The notes beneath the pieces are model-generated. The model saw nothing but the letters and a program-made list of their open reading frames with translations, was not told the DNA's origin and did not search any database. A DNA stretch of 64,000 nt from an uncultured Selenomonas sp. Its GTDB lineage: Bacteria > Bacillota > Negativicutes > Selenomonadales > Selenomonadaceae. A program made the position numbers and the translations under genes. This document shows, one piece after another, positions 33,559-43,384 of the stretch; the stretch's first letter is position 1, and each line of letters begins with the position of its first letter. The DNA is taken from positions 1 through 64,000 of the forward strand of contig CAMVGU010000004.1 in assembly GCA_947167105.1 (NCBI GenBank). Direction: 5' to 3'.

Positions 33559-33560
33559 CT

Positions 33561-33656
33561 ATGGCTCTCCCCTCTGGGGAGGGGGAACCGTCAAATTACT
33601 CTTACAAGACCTCATCCGTCAGCCTTCGGCTGCCACCTTCCCCAGAGGGGAAGGCT
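33561..33656. repeat. Two REP-like units between galT and galR, copy 4
   Basis: A partial unit (CTCCCCTCTGGGGAGGGGGAACCG, up to 33590) and a full one (33609-33656: CTCATCCGTCAGCC-TTC-GGCTGCCACCTTCCCC-AGA-GGGGAAGG). Nearly the same core as copies 2, 3 and 6. Confidence 0.7.
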
Positions 33657-33657
33657 A

Positions 33658-35160
33658 TCACCCATTCACGGCATCCACAAACCGGTCAAAGGCCGCTAAG
33701 CCCTCTGCATCCCGCTTGAATACACCGGCATGGGTCAGGACTGTCGCAAATACCTGCCCTATTTCATTTTGCAGCACAGCCTCCACTTCAGACTTCTGCA
33801 CCTGCGGGTATTTGGCACGCAGGCCGCGATACCAGTCTGCATGCAGGGCCAGGCGCTCATTGCCTGAAATATCCTCCACGCCTTGCACCAGCAGCTCTCC
33901 CAACTCTGCCATTTCCGTGCGCAGGCGCCCCGGCAGCACTGCTAAGCCCATCACTTCAATCAGGCCGATATTTTCCTTCTTGATATGATGCACCTCTGCA
34001 TGGGGATGGAACAGCCCCAGGGGATGCTCCTTGGTTGTACGGTTGTTGCGCAGCACCAGGTCGAACTCATAGGCAGTGCCGCGACGGCGGGCTATGGGGG
34101 TAATCGTATTGTGGGGCTCGCCGTTGCTTTCTGCCAGCACCTCCACTGTCCCATCGCTGTACCCCCGCCACTTGGACAGGATTTTTTCAGCCAAATCTAT
34201 AAGCTGTCCCCTGTTCTCCGAACGCAAGCGCAGGGCGGACATGGGCCACTTGATACGGGCTGCATATACCTCGGGGAAACCAGCGAAGCTGTACTCCTTT
34301 TCCTCCTTGGCCCGTGCCATAGGGAATTCATAATGCCCTCCCTGATAATGGTCATGGGAGAGAATCGAGCCGCCCACAATCGGCAAATCGGCATTGGAGC
34401 CCAGGAAGTAATGGGGGAACTGGGTCACAAAATCCGCCAGGTTCTCGAAGGTAGCACGGGAAACCTGCATGGGGATATGCTGCTCATTCAGCACGATGCA
34501 ATGCTCGTTATAGTAAGTATAGGGAGAATACTGCAAATACCAGGGCTTTCCTGCCAGGGTCAGGGGAATCAGGCGGTGGGTCTGACGGGCGGGATGGCCT
34601 GCGTGACCGGGGAAGCCCTCATTCTCCCGGCAAAGCAGGCACTTGGGATAGGAGGAGGACTTGACCTGCTTGGCCTTCGCAATATCCCGCGGGTCCTTCT
34701 CCGGCTTGGAGAGATTGATGGTCACATCCAGCTTGCCGTATTCAGTCTCCGTCTGCCAGACGAGGTTCTTCGCAATGCGCTCCGGGCGGATATAGTTCGT
34801 GGCCTGGCTGAACTGATAATAATGCTCAGTGGCCTGCTCCGGGCTTACCGCATAATCCTCCCTGAACCGGCGAATGACTTCTGACGGGCGCGGTGTCACG
34901 CAGTCCATCAGGGCCGTATCGAACAGATCCCGCTCATTCACGGTGTCCTCGATGATGCCTGCCTCTGCCGCATAGGCCAGCATATTATCCAGCACCGGCT
35001 GGGCATAGGGCAATTTTTCGTCCACCGCCTCCGGCTCATATTCGCTCAAATGCAGCAGTGCCAGCAGCCTGTTGGCTGCATAATAACAGTCCGTTTTCTC
35101 CAGCAGTCCCTGCTGCAAGGCATAATTGAGCAAACGATTGATTTCAGTGTTGATGGACAT
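33658..35160 (-). CDS. galT: UDP-glucose-hexose-1-phosphate uridylyltransferase, type 2
   Basis: 500 residues, the long type-2 GalT of Firmicutes, swapping UMP between UDP-glucose and galactose-1-phosphate in the Leloir pathway. Seen: SSSYPKCLLCRENEGFPGH, HRLIPLTLAGKPWYLQYSPY, and the active-site-type GGSILSHDHYQGGHYEFP. It is the third gene of galK-galE-galT. The ATG at 35160 has AGGAGAG ahead in the 30-base gap after galE. Confidence 0.94.
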   Translation of the reverse strand: MSINTEINRLLNYALQQGLLEKTDCYYAANRLLALLHLSEYEPEAVDEKLPYAQPVLDNMLAYAAEAGIIEDTVNERDLFDTALMDCVTPRPSEVIRRFREDYAVSPEQATEHYYQFSQATNYIRPERIAKNLVWQTETEYGKLDVTINLSKPEKDPRDIAKAKQVKSSSYPKCLLCRENEGFPGHAGHPARQTHRLIPLTLAGKPWYLQYSPYTYYNEHCIVLNEQHIPMQVSRATFENLADFVTQFPHYFLGSNADLPIVGGSILSHDHYQGGHYEFPMARAKEEKEYSFAGFPEVYAARIKWPMSALRLRSENRGQLIDLAEKILSKWRGYSDGTVEVLAESNGEPHNTITPIARRRGTAYEFDLVLRNNRTTKEHPLGLFHPHAEVHHIKKENIGLIEVMGLAVLPGRLRTEMAELGELLVQGVEDISGNERLALHADWYRGLRAKYPQVQKSEVEAVLQNEIGQVFATVLTHAGVFKRDAEGLAAFDRFVDAVNG

Positions 35161-35190
35161 TTTCTGCCGCTCTCCTTTATCTGTTTTCTA

Positions 35191-36180
35191 TCAATCCTGA
35201 TACCCTTCCGGATGCTGCTGGTGCCAGTTCCAGGCCGTACCGATCACCTGCTCCACATCCGTAAACTTAGGCTGCCAGCCCAGAATCTTGCGGGCCTTTG
35301 CACTGGAGGCAATGAGCTGGGCCGGGTCGCCTGCACGGCGCTCCCCCATCTCCACCTTGATATCACGGCCCGTAGCTTTCTTCGCGGCCTCAATCATTTC
35401 CTTGACACTGAAGCCTTGACCATTGCCGAGGTTGAAGATATTGCTCTCGCCGCCCTTGCGCAGGTATTCCAGGGCCAGCACATGGGCATCAGCCAAATCC
35501 ACCACATGGATGTAATCCCGCAGGCAAGTGCCGTCCGGGGTAGCATAGTCATCACCGAAAACCGTGATATGGTCACGCTTGCCCAGGGGAACCTGCAAAA
35601 TCAGGGGAATCAAATGGGTCTCGGGGTGATGATCCTCACCTATGGAGCCATCCGGCAGCGCGCCAGCCGCGTTGAAATAGCGCAGGGACACATAGCGCAC
35701 CCCATCTGCCCGGCTTACCCATTTCATCATCTTCTCCATCGTGCGCTTCGTCTCGCCGTAGGTATTGGTTGGCTCGGTGGGGTCGTCTTCCTCAATGGGC
35801 ACACGCTTCGGCTCGCCGTAGACCGCCGCCGTGGAAGAGAAGACAATCTTGTCCACGCCATGCTTTACCATGCCCTCCAGCAGTACCTGCATGCCATACA
35901 CGTTGTTATTAAAGTATTTCAGCGGCTTCTCCATGCTTTCGCCCACCAGGGAGTTGGCCGCAAAATGAATGACCGCCTCAATCTCGTTCTCGCTGAAAAT
36001 CCTATCCAGCACCGCCGCGTCCCGGATATCACCCTCATAAAACTTCGCCGCCGGGTTCAGGGCACTGCGATGGCCTGTCTGCAGATTGTCAACAATGACA
36101 ACCTCCTCGCCCTTCTTAACCAGTTGATGCACTGCATGGGAACCGATGTAGCCAGCGCCGCCGCATACTAAAATTGACAT
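35191..36180 (-). CDS. galE: UDP-glucose 4-epimerase
   Basis: 329 residues, extended SDR. NAD-binding GGAGYIGSHA (about 7-16), catalytic Ser/Thr in SSTAAVYGEP and YGETK (Tyr-x-x-x-Lys). The late NLGNGQGFSVKEMIEA block is typical of GalE. Interconverts UDP-galactose and UDP-glucose. It also supplies UDP-galactose for the Glf mutase encoded at 44 kb. Located 53 bases after galK. Confidence 0.95.
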   Translation of the reverse strand: MSILVCGGAGYIGSHAVHQLVKKGEEVVIVDNLQTGHRSALNPAAKFYEGDIRDAAVLDRIFSENEIEAVIHFAANSLVGESMEKPLKYFNNNVYGMQVLLEGMVKHGVDKIVFSSTAAVYGEPKRVPIEEDDPTEPTNTYGETKRTMEKMMKWVSRADGVRYVSLRYFNAAGALPDGSIGEDHHPETHLIPLILQVPLGKRDHITVFGDDYATPDGTCLRDYIHVVDLADAHVLALEYLRKGGESNIFNLGNGQGFSVKEMIEAAKKATGRDIKVEMGERRAGDPAQLIASSAKARKILGWQPKFTDVEQVIGTAWNWHQQHPEGYQD

Positions 36181-36233
36181 TTTGAACGCTCCTTTTATAT
36201 ATCAAATCAAACAAGCAGATTCCATTTGCAAAA

Positions 36234-37424
36234 TCACAGGCGATGGGTACCGTCCGCTATATTCGCGACGTAGAAGCTGGGGGCATAACCGATAGCTTTC
36301 TCGTAGCTTTCTCCCACATTTTTCTTAAAGGCTTCAATGGCTTCATTTTTTACCAGGCTGACAGTACAGCCCCCGAAACCTGCCCCGGTCATGCGGGAGC
36401 CGATAACACCGGGCTGCTCCCAGGCAAGTTCCGCCAGGGTATCCAGTTCCTTGCCCGTCACATCATAATCATCCCGCAGGGAAACATGGGAAGCGTTCAT
36501 CAGGCGGCCAAACTGTGCCACATCACTGTCCTCAAGGGCCTTGACCGCAGCCAGGGTGCGCTGGTTCTCATAGACTGCATGGCGGGCGCGCTGGCGCTCC
36601 AGATGCTCGGAAATATGACCGGCCAGCTTATCGAATTCCTCATTGGTGAGCTCACCCAGGGATTTCAGCTCCGGACGCACCTCCCTAAGCTCATTCAGGG
36701 CGTGCTCGCACTGGGCGCGACGTACATTGTAAGCCGAGGAAGCCAGGCTGTGAGGCTTGTTCGTGTTTGTAATCACGATGCTTGCCCCTGCCAGCGCAAT
36801 GGGGCTGTAGCGGTATTCCAGGGTATTGCAGTCCAGCAGGATGGCGGAATTTGCCTTGCCCATACCCACCGCAAACTGGTCCATGATACCGCAGTTCACG
36901 CCCACAAAGACATTTTCTGCCTTCTGGGAGAGCTTCACCATCTCCACCATATCCAGGCCGAAATCGAAAGCGTCATTCAGAATAACCGCCGTCAGCACTT
37001 CCAGGGAAGCAGAGGAGGAAAGGCCGGAGCCTCCCGGCAGCGTCCCGCCAATCACGATATCGAAACCGTGGCTGCACTTATGCCCGGCCTGCTCGAACAC
37101 GCTGATGACGCCCATGGGATAATTGGCCCAATCCTTAGCGGCCTCATATTTCAGGCCCTCCATGGAAAACTCAATAACTCCCTTGTCTGCCAGGTTCAGG
37201 GAGAACAGGCGCGTCTGCATATCCTGGCGATCCTGCACCAGAGCATAAGTCCCCAGGGAAATCGCGCAAGGGAAGACATGGCCCCCGTTATAATCCGTGT
37301 GCTCACCAATCAAATTCACGCGGCCTGGGGAAAAATAACGGCGTGCCTGGCTGGCATCCCCGCCAAGCTTCTCCCGAAACGCCTGCTCCATTTTCTGAAT
37401 CAGTTCCTGCTCCTGCTTATCCAT
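36234..37424 (-). CDS. galK: Galactokinase
   Basis: 396 residues, GHMP kinase. Galactokinase signature SPGRVNLIGEHTDYNGGHVF (about 28-47); ATP-binding LPGGSGLSSSASLEV; C-terminal GSRMTGAGFGGCTVSLV. Phosphorylates galactose at C1. First gene of the gal operon. ATG at 37424 after GGAGGT, directly downstream of two LacI-type operators. Confidence 0.96.
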   Translation of the reverse strand: MDKQEQELIQKMEQAFREKLGGDASQARRYFSPGRVNLIGEHTDYNGGHVFPCAISLGTYALVQDRQDMQTRLFSLNLADKGVIEFSMEGLKYEAAKDWANYPMGVISVFEQAGHKCSHGFDIVIGGTLPGGSGLSSSASLEVLTAVILNDAFDFGLDMVEMVKLSQKAENVFVGVNCGIMDQFAVGMGKANSAILLDCNTLEYRYSPIALAGASIVITNTNKPHSLASSAYNVRRAQCEHALNELREVRPELKSLGELTNEEFDKLAGHISEHLERQRARHAVYENQRTLAAVKALEDSDVAQFGRLMNASHVSLRDDYDVTGKELDTLAELAWEQPGVIGSRMTGAGFGGCTVSLVKNEAIEAFKKNVGESYEKAIGYAPSFYVANIADGTHRL

Positions 37425-37439
37425 GGCAATGTACCTCCG

Positions 37440-37522
37440 TTTTGTAAACGTTTTCTTATTGGCTTATCTTTAGCTTACTACAATCATCAGCCCATGTCAA
37501 CTATTTTGTTAACGTTTTCTAA
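37440..37522 (-). promoter_or_regulatory. gal promoter between two LacI-type operators
   Basis: Operator 1 (37504-37522) and operator 2 (37440-37457) both read GAAAACGTTWACAAAA on the minus strand. The promoter TTGACA (37495-37500), 17 bp, TAAGCT (37472-37477) lies between them. The centres are 64 bp apart, six helical turns, so a repressor loop as in the E. coli gal operon is possible. The sites also resemble cre boxes, so CcpA could compete. Confidence 0.8.
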
Positions 37523-37534
37523 AGGTATGAAAAA

Positions 37535-37556
37535 AGAGGACGTCTGCACGTCCTCT
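37535..37556 (-). terminator. Terminator of dapB-asd
   Basis: AGAGGACGT-CTGC-ACGTCCTCT followed on the minus strand by T6. It is only about 13 bases from gal operator 1 and keeps asd transcription out of the gal promoter. Confidence 0.85.
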
Positions 37557-37573
37557 GACCAAACTACTCCACC

Positions 37574-38605
37574 TTAGATCATATCATGCTCAACCATATA
37601 TTCCGCAATCTGCAGGGCATTCAAGGCAGCCCCTTTGCGGATCTGGTCGCCGCAGACCCAGAAATTCAGGCTGTTCTCAGCCGACTCGTCATAGCGCAGG
37701 CGGCCAACCTCCACATCATTCTTGCCGGAGGTATCCAGCGGCATGGGATATTCCTGTTCCGCCGGGTCATCACGCAGTTGCGCGCCCTGGAACTTCGCTA
37801 TGGCAGCCCTTGCCTCCTCCACCGTGACCTTCTTATCAAACTCTGCCACCACAGACTCCGCATGGCTGCGGTAGACTGGAATGCGCACAGTGGTAGCCGT
37901 AATCTTCAGCTCAGGCTCATGCAGGATTTTGCGGGTCTCGTTGACCATCTTCATTTCTTCCTTAGTATAGCCATTCTCCTGGAAAACATCTACCTGCGGA
38001 ATGGCATTAAAGGCCAACTGATAGTGCTTGGGCAGCTTGCCCACCGGGAAGACCTTTGGCTCTGTGGCCTCGCCCTTAGCAAGCTGCCGGGACTCAACCT
38101 CCAGCTCCTCCATGCCTTCCTTGCCGGCACCGGAGGCAGCCTGATAGGTGGAAATAATGAGGCGCTTGCAATGTCCGAGATCATGCAGCGGCTTCAGGGC
38201 CATCAATAGGATTGCCGTCGTGCAATTCGGATTGGCAATAATCCCCTTATGCTTCGCAATGTCCTCTGGATTGACCTCCGGCACCACCAGGGGCACTTCC
38301 GGGTCCATGCGGTAGGTGCTGGAGTTGTCTATAACCACGGCCCCGGCCTGCACGGCTGCAGGCGCGAATTCCTTGCTAGCGGCACCGCCGGCGAAAAGGG
38401 CAATCTGCACATCCTTAAAGGAAGCCGCCGTGGTTTCCTCCACCGTATACTCCTTGCCCATGAACTCTATCTTTTTCCCCGCAGAGCGAGCCGATGCCAG
38501 CATTTTCAAATTGGCAAAGGGGAAATTGCGCTCCTCTATGAGATTCAGGAATTCCTGGCCGACAGCACCTGTCGCCCCCAGGATAGCCACATTATATTTC
38601 TTCAT
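37574..38605 (-). CDS. asd: Aspartate-semialdehyde dehydrogenase
   Basis: 343 residues from ATG at 38605 (GGGGAGG ahead). NADP-binding AILGATGAVGQEFL (about 7-20), catalytic Cys in IANPNCTTAILLMAL, and substrate-binding TYQAASGAGKEGMEEL. It reduces aspartyl phosphate in lysine, threonine and diaminopimelate synthesis. It follows dapB by 36 bases in the same direction. Confidence 0.95.
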   Translation of the reverse strand: MKKYNVAILGATGAVGQEFLNLIEERNFPFANLKMLASARSAGKKIEFMGKEYTVEETTAASFKDVQIALFAGGAASKEFAPAAVQAGAVVIDNSSTYRMDPEVPLVVPEVNPEDIAKHKGIIANPNCTTAILLMALKPLHDLGHCKRLIISTYQAASGAGKEGMEELEVESRQLAKGEATEPKVFPVGKLPKHYQLAFNAIPQVDVFQENGYTKEEMKMVNETRKILHEPELKITATTVRIPVYRSHAESVVAEFDKKVTVEEARAAIAKFQGAQLRDDPAEQEYPMPLDTSGKNDVEVGRLRYDESAENSLNFWVCGDQIRKGAALNALQIAEYMVEHDMI

Positions 38606-38641
38606 GCATGATCCTCCCCGATCGAACACCGATAAATCATT

Positions 38642-39439
38642 TTACTTCAGCAAATGCTCCAGGCCGACTGTCAAGCCTTTCAAGCTCCGTACCTGCTTGG
38701 CGGCCAGCACGACACCCGGCATAAAGGACTCGCGGCTCGTCGTATCATGACGCAGCTTCAGCACCTGCCCCAGCCCGCCGAAAATAACTTCCTGACTGGC
38801 GACGTAGCCAGGCAGACGCACGCTGTGCACATGCATGCCCTGATAGTCCGCTCCGCGTGCGCCTTCCCAGCCGGCCTTTTCCTTCTCGTCCGGGTGCCCC
38901 TGGGCGTGCTCTGCACGCACCTTCGCAATCATCTCCGCTGTCTGCGCCGCTGTCCCGGAGGGAGCGTCAAGTTTTTGATCATGGTGCAGCTCAATGATTT
39001 CCACCTCGGGCATATACTTGGCGGCCTGAGCCGACAGCACCATCAGCAGCACTGCGCCAATGGCAAAATTCGGTGCAATGAGCACGGGCACGCCCTGCTT
39101 CTCTGATGCCTGCCTGATTTCTTCCTTCTGCGCATCCGTCAGGCCCGTTGTGCCGACCACCGGCGAAACCTTATGTTCCAGCGCAGTCATCACATTGCGG
39201 AAAACCACGTCAGGACGGGTGAAATCAATCATCACTTCCGCGCCGGATCTGTCCAGTTCCTCCCCCAGGTTCTCCGCGACTATCACTCCGCATTTACCTG
39301 CATTTGCTATTTCACCGGCATCGGCACCGCCCTTGATATCAACCGCGCCAACCAGTTCCAGTTCCTCATCGGACAATACAGTCTTTACAACCATGCTGCC
39401 CATGCGCCCACAGGCACCATTAACCAATACTTTTATCAA
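38642..39439 (-). CDS. dapB: 4-hydroxy-tetrahydrodipicolinate reductase
   Basis: 265 residues. N-terminal Rossmann KVLVNGACGRMGSMV, middle signature VEIIELHHDQKLDAPSGTA (about 150-170) with the catalytic His pair, and ARGADYQGMHVHSVRLPG. It makes tetrahydrodipicolinate for lysine and meso-diaminopimelate in peptidoglycan. Co-transcribed with asd. Confidence 0.95.
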   Translation of the reverse strand: MIKVLVNGACGRMGSMVVKTVLSDEELELVGAVDIKGGADAGEIANAGKCGVIVAENLGEELDRSGAEVMIDFTRPDVVFRNVMTALEHKVSPVVGTTGLTDAQKEEIRQASEKQGVPVLIAPNFAIGAVLLMVLSAQAAKYMPEVEIIELHHDQKLDAPSGTAAQTAEMIAKVRAEHAQGHPDEKEKAGWEGARGADYQGMHVHSVRLPGYVASQEVIFGGLGQVLKLRHDTTSRESFMPGVVLAAKQVRSLKGLTVGLEHLLK

Positions 39440-39599
39440 AATTTACGCCTCCCCATCTGTCAAGCTGTAAACCATTGTAGCCTATGTCCTTACTCAGTGT
39501 CAAGATGTTTGTGAACAGAAAACTACCCACTGTGTCTTGCATGAGACAGAAAAAAATCAGCCTCACGGAATTTTCTGCCACTTACGGCAAAAAAAATGG

Positions 39600-39617
39600 T
39601 ATAATGTAGGGTATAAT
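39600..39617 (+). promoter_or_regulatory. Twin -10 boxes upstream of the ppx-like gene
   Basis: TATAAT occurs at 39600-39605 and 39612-39617. Neither has a good -35 at 16-18 bp, so the call is weak. The 39440-39599 stretch holds no gene. Confidence 0.35.
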
Positions 39618-39649
39618 GCAATGCAACCCAAGAGAAAGGGCGTCTGCTT

Positions 39650-41173
39650 ATGTCCGTCAAAAAACTATTCGGCATCATCTATATGTCCACCACCAACCTG
39701 GAACTGATGATAGTCAACCTGAAAACCCACGAAGTCCTGGAACGGGCGGCCTCGGCCAATTTCCGGCAGGATCTGGACAAGTCCAGAATCTACCAGCATG
39801 AGCTGGACAAGATTGTCTTCTCCCTCTCAGGCTTTGCCCAACTGCTGAAGGATTACGGTGTCACCCGGCACTGCTTCTGGGCCAGCCAGCAGCTCATAGA
39901 TGACGTGACCGCACGTTATCTTTCAGAGCAGCTTTTCGTGCGCACGGGCTTCCAGGTGTGCTGGCTGAATACCAGCCAGATCAACTATTACCGTGCCCTC
40001 TCCCTTATCGGCCACACCCGGACTTTCGGCACGCTATCCGGTAAGACGGCCTACCTGCTCTATATCGGTTCCGCTGCCGTCACGCTTTTTCACTTCCAGA
40101 AGCAGCGTTTCATGCAGGCCTGGAATATCGGCCTCGGTCATCTGGAAATCAACCGGCTTGCCCAGGCACTGCGCACGACAGCCAATGACCCGAATGAAAT
40201 CATCGACGACTATATTGCCAGCAAACTGGACTACCTGAAGGAAGACTTAGCCGGCAAGGACGGCGAAGATACTGCCCTCATATTGCAGGACAACTCTGCG
40301 CTGAACAATCTGTACCTGCCGCCTGACAGCCGCCTGACCGAACTGCCGCTGATAAAATTCCGGGAAGAGCTGAGCAGTGCTGTCGAAGCCTCCTCCCAGT
40401 ACCTGCTTGACCGCTACCATGTGGAGGAAAGCCGCGTGACCCGTGTCGTGCCCGGCTTCCTGATCACCCGCCGCCTGCTCCGCTACACCCAGGCCAATCA
40501 GCTTTTCCTGACCAGATTGAACATCATGGACGGCCTGGCCATCCAGAGCGGCGTTGACTTAGGCTTCACGAAGCGCGACTACCAGAGCATCATCCAGACC
40601 TCAGCGGAAAACATTGCCCGGCTCTACATAATGGAAAAGGATCATCGCGAACTGGTGACGAAATTCGCCCTGCATATCTTTGACCAGACCAGGAAACTGC
40701 ATCGCCTCGGCCCCCGTGAGCGCCTGCTCCTTTCCGTGGCCTCCACCATTGCCGATATCGGCAATGCCATCAGCCAGCATAATCACTACCATCACAGTGC
40801 CTACATTATGGAAGCGAATCCCCTGACGGGCCTCTCCGATCAGGAAAACCGCATTATCGCGGAAATCGCACGCTATCACAGCGCCGAGACTCCTGATGCC
40901 GAGCAGCCCCACTACCGCAATCTCGACCCCGCCATCCAAATGCCCATTGCGAAACTGGTCGCCATCCTGCGCCTGGCTGACGCTCTGGACGACTCGCACC
41001 AGCAGAAAATTTCCAAGCTGACTGTCTCGCTGAAAGAAAACAAGCTGACCCTGACCGTACACTCTGCACAGGATCTCGCCCTGGAGAAATGGGCCTTTGC
41101 CCGCAAGGCCAAGCTTTTCCAGGAAGTCTATGGCCTGACACCTGTACTCAAGCAAAGGAGGGCTGCCGAATGA
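39650..41173 (+). CDS. Ppx/GppA-like protein with degenerate active sites
   Basis: 507 residues, in the layout of exopolyphosphatases: two ASKHA subdomains (about 1-300) and an HD-like helical C-terminus (about 315-507). Key motifs have drifted. The expected N-terminal DIGSNS is IIYMSTTN, the second glycine loop DIGGGST is YIGSAAVT, and the HD pair in the C-terminal domain (usually LHDIG) is IADIG. It ends with an ATGA overlap with ppk, so it is made together with polyphosphate kinase. A regulator or binding protein for polyphosphate or (p)ppGpp is as likely as an enzyme. ATG with AAAGGG. Confidence 0.75.
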   Translation: MSVKKLFGIIYMSTTNLELMIVNLKTHEVLERAASANFRQDLDKSRIYQHELDKIVFSLSGFAQLLKDYGVTRHCFWASQQLIDDVTARYLSEQLFVRTGFQVCWLNTSQINYYRALSLIGHTRTFGTLSGKTAYLLYIGSAAVTLFHFQKQRFMQAWNIGLGHLEINRLAQALRTTANDPNEIIDDYIASKLDYLKEDLAGKDGEDTALILQDNSALNNLYLPPDSRLTELPLIKFREELSSAVEASSQYLLDRYHVEESRVTRVVPGFLITRRLLRYTQANQLFLTRLNIMDGLAIQSGVDLGFTKRDYQSIIQTSAENIARLYIMEKDHRELVTKFALHIFDQTRKLHRLGPRERLLLSVASTIADIGNAISQHNHYHHSAYIMEANPLTGLSDQENRIIAEIARYHSAETPDAEQPHYRNLDPAIQMPIAKLVAILRLADALDDSHQQKISKLTVSLKENKLTLTVHSAQDLALEKWAFARKAKLFQEVYGLTPVLKQRRAAE

Positions 41174-43374
41174 GCGCCGCCAAGAAAAAAAAGAAGAACG
41201 CGAAAATAGATTTCAATAATCCTCTTTACTATACAAACCGTGAACTTTCCTGGCTGGACTTCAATGATCGCGTGCTGGAAGAAGCCCGGGACCCGGACAA
41301 TCCCCTTCTGGAACGATTGAACTTCCTCGGCATCTCCCAAAGCAATGTGGATGAGTTCTTTATGGTGCGGGTGGCTTCCCTCATCAAGCTGGACGCGGTG
41401 AATATCGACTCCCTGGATCTTGCCGGCATGACCCCCGGCGAGCAGATCACCGAGATCAACCTGCGGGAGCATGCCGCGGTAGAGAAGCGCTACAGCACCT
41501 ATAACCGCTCCCTGCTGCCCTTGCTGGCCAAAGAAAATATCCATCTGCTCCGCCCCTGTGAATTAACGGAAGGCCAGTACGAGTTCGTGCGCCGCTATTA
41601 CCTTGACGAGCTTTACCCCGTGCTGACTCCCATGGCAGATGATTCTTCGCGTCCCTTCCCGTTTTTGCAGAACAATTCCCTGAATATCGCGCTGCACCTG
41701 ACTGACGAGAAAAGCGGCAGCGCCGCCTTTGCGACACTGCGCGTCCCCGACCTGTTCCCCCGGTTCCTGCGCGTGCCGGACGCGGAGAACAGCTTCGTAC
41801 TGCTGGAAGATATCATCCGTGAATTCTTCGAGAATCTCTTCCATGGCTACCATGTGGATGATGCCAGCACTTACCGGGTAATCCGCGATATGGATCTGGA
41901 CGTGGCCGAGCAGGATACCTCTGACCTGCTACGGGCGGTGCAGACACAGCTAAGGGAGCGCGAGCATGGCTCCGTAATGCGGCTGGAAGTGCAGGACTCC
42001 ATGGACGAGACCTTGTCTGAGCATCTCATCAACATCCTGCAGGTACCGGAGACAATGGTCTACCGCATCAACGGCCCCATCGACCTGACTTTCCTGAAAA
42101 AGCTGCCCAGAGCGATAACAGGCCATGAGGATCTGCGCTATAAGCCCTTTTCCAGCTTCCATCGCCTGCAGCTGCAAATGCCCGAGCTGGACAAGGACAG
42201 CAGCAATATGTTTGCCGCCATCCGCCAGCAGGATTTCCTGCTGCACCATCCCTACGACTCCTTCTCGGCAGTCATCAATTTTATCCATCAGGCAGCCAAC
42301 GACGAGCGAGTGCTGGCTATCAAGATGACCCTCTACCGCGTCTCCTCCGGCTCCCCGGTGGTCAAGTACCTGGCCCAGGCCGCCCAGCACGGCAAGCAGG
42401 TCACAGTGCTGGTAGAGGTCAAGGCCCGCTTCGATGAGCAGAACAACGTGCGTTGGGCGAAGGAGCTGGAGCGTGCAGGCTGCCATGTCATCTACGGCCT
42501 GGTGGGCCTCAAGACCCACTCGAAGATTCTGCTGGTCATCCGTCGTGATGATGACGGCATCCGCCGCTACCTGCATCTGGCCACCGGCAACTACAATGAC
42601 GTAACCGCCCACTTCTATACAGACCTGGGGCTGCTGACCTGCGACCGTGCCATGGGGGTAGACGCGACGAATCTCTTTAACATGCTGTCCGGCTTCTCCC
42701 GTCCCCCCTACTTCCATCAGTTGCATATCTCGCCGGAAGGCATACGTGCTTTCATCTACCAGAAGATTGAAAATGAAATCGAGGCAGCCAATAATGGCCG
42801 CCCCGCCCTGATACGCATGAAGATGAATTCCCTGTCCGATCAGGAAGTTATTGCCAAACTCTACCAGGCCTCTGCTGCCGGCGTCACCATCCAGCTCATC
42901 GTGCGCGGCATCTGCTGCCTGCGCGCCGGTATCCCCGGCGTCAGCGAGAACATAGAAGTGCACTCCATCGTCGGACGCTTCCTGGAGCACAGCCGCATCT
43001 ACTACTTCTACAATGAAGGCGCGGAGGATATCTACCTCTCCTCCGCTGATATGATGACACGCAACCTGAACCGGCGTGTCGAGCTGCTCTTCCCGGTGCA
43101 GCAGGCTGATCTCAGGGAACGGCTCTACAAGATTTTCCAGGATATGTGGGAGGACAATGTGAAGGGACGCGTGCTGGAAGGAGATACCTTCGTGCGGCCG
43201 GATCGCCGGGGCCAGCAGCTCTACAACTCCCAGGATCACTTCATCGACCAGGCCGAGCGCCACACCGCCAAACTGCGCAAGGCCGAGGAAGCCGCACGCC
43301 AGCAGCCGGAGGTATTCCAGCCCATGAGCAGGCATGATGATGCCCTGCCGGAAACGGGCGAAACTGACTCCTGA
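41170..43374 (+). CDS. ppk1: Polyphosphate kinase 1
   Basis: 734 residues from ATG at 41170, overlapping the previous stop (ATGA), with AAAGGAGG ahead; the longer frame from 41089 lies inside the previous gene. Lys-rich start, then NRELSWLDFNDRVLEEA and the PPK1 core. Phospholipase-D-like halves carry THSKILLVIRR, LHLATGNYND and HSRIYYFYNEG, including the phosphorylated His region. Makes polyphosphate from ATP. Followed by a terminator. Confidence 0.95.
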   Translation: MSAAKKKKKNAKIDFNNPLYYTNRELSWLDFNDRVLEEARDPDNPLLERLNFLGISQSNVDEFFMVRVASLIKLDAVNIDSLDLAGMTPGEQITEINLREHAAVEKRYSTYNRSLLPLLAKENIHLLRPCELTEGQYEFVRRYYLDELYPVLTPMADDSSRPFPFLQNNSLNIALHLTDEKSGSAAFATLRVPDLFPRFLRVPDAENSFVLLEDIIREFFENLFHGYHVDDASTYRVIRDMDLDVAEQDTSDLLRAVQTQLREREHGSVMRLEVQDSMDETLSEHLINILQVPETMVYRINGPIDLTFLKKLPRAITGHEDLRYKPFSSFHRLQLQMPELDKDSSNMFAAIRQQDFLLHHPYDSFSAVINFIHQAANDERVLAIKMTLYRVSSGSPVVKYLAQAAQHGKQVTVLVEVKARFDEQNNVRWAKELERAGCHVIYGLVGLKTHSKILLVIRRDDDGIRRYLHLATGNYNDVTAHFYTDLGLLTCDRAMGVDATNLFNMLSGFSRPPYFHQLHISPEGIRAFIYQKIENEIEAANNGRPALIRMKMNSLSDQEVIAKLYQASAAGVTIQLIVRGICCLRAGIPGVSENIEVHSIVGRFLEHSRIYYFYNEGAEDIYLSSADMMTRNLNRRVELLFPVQQADLRERLYKIFQDMWEDNVKGRVLEGDTFVRPDRRGQQLYNSQDHFIDQAERHTAKLRKAEEAARQQPEVFQPMSRHDDALPETGETDS

Positions 43375-43384
43375 AGAAGCTTTA

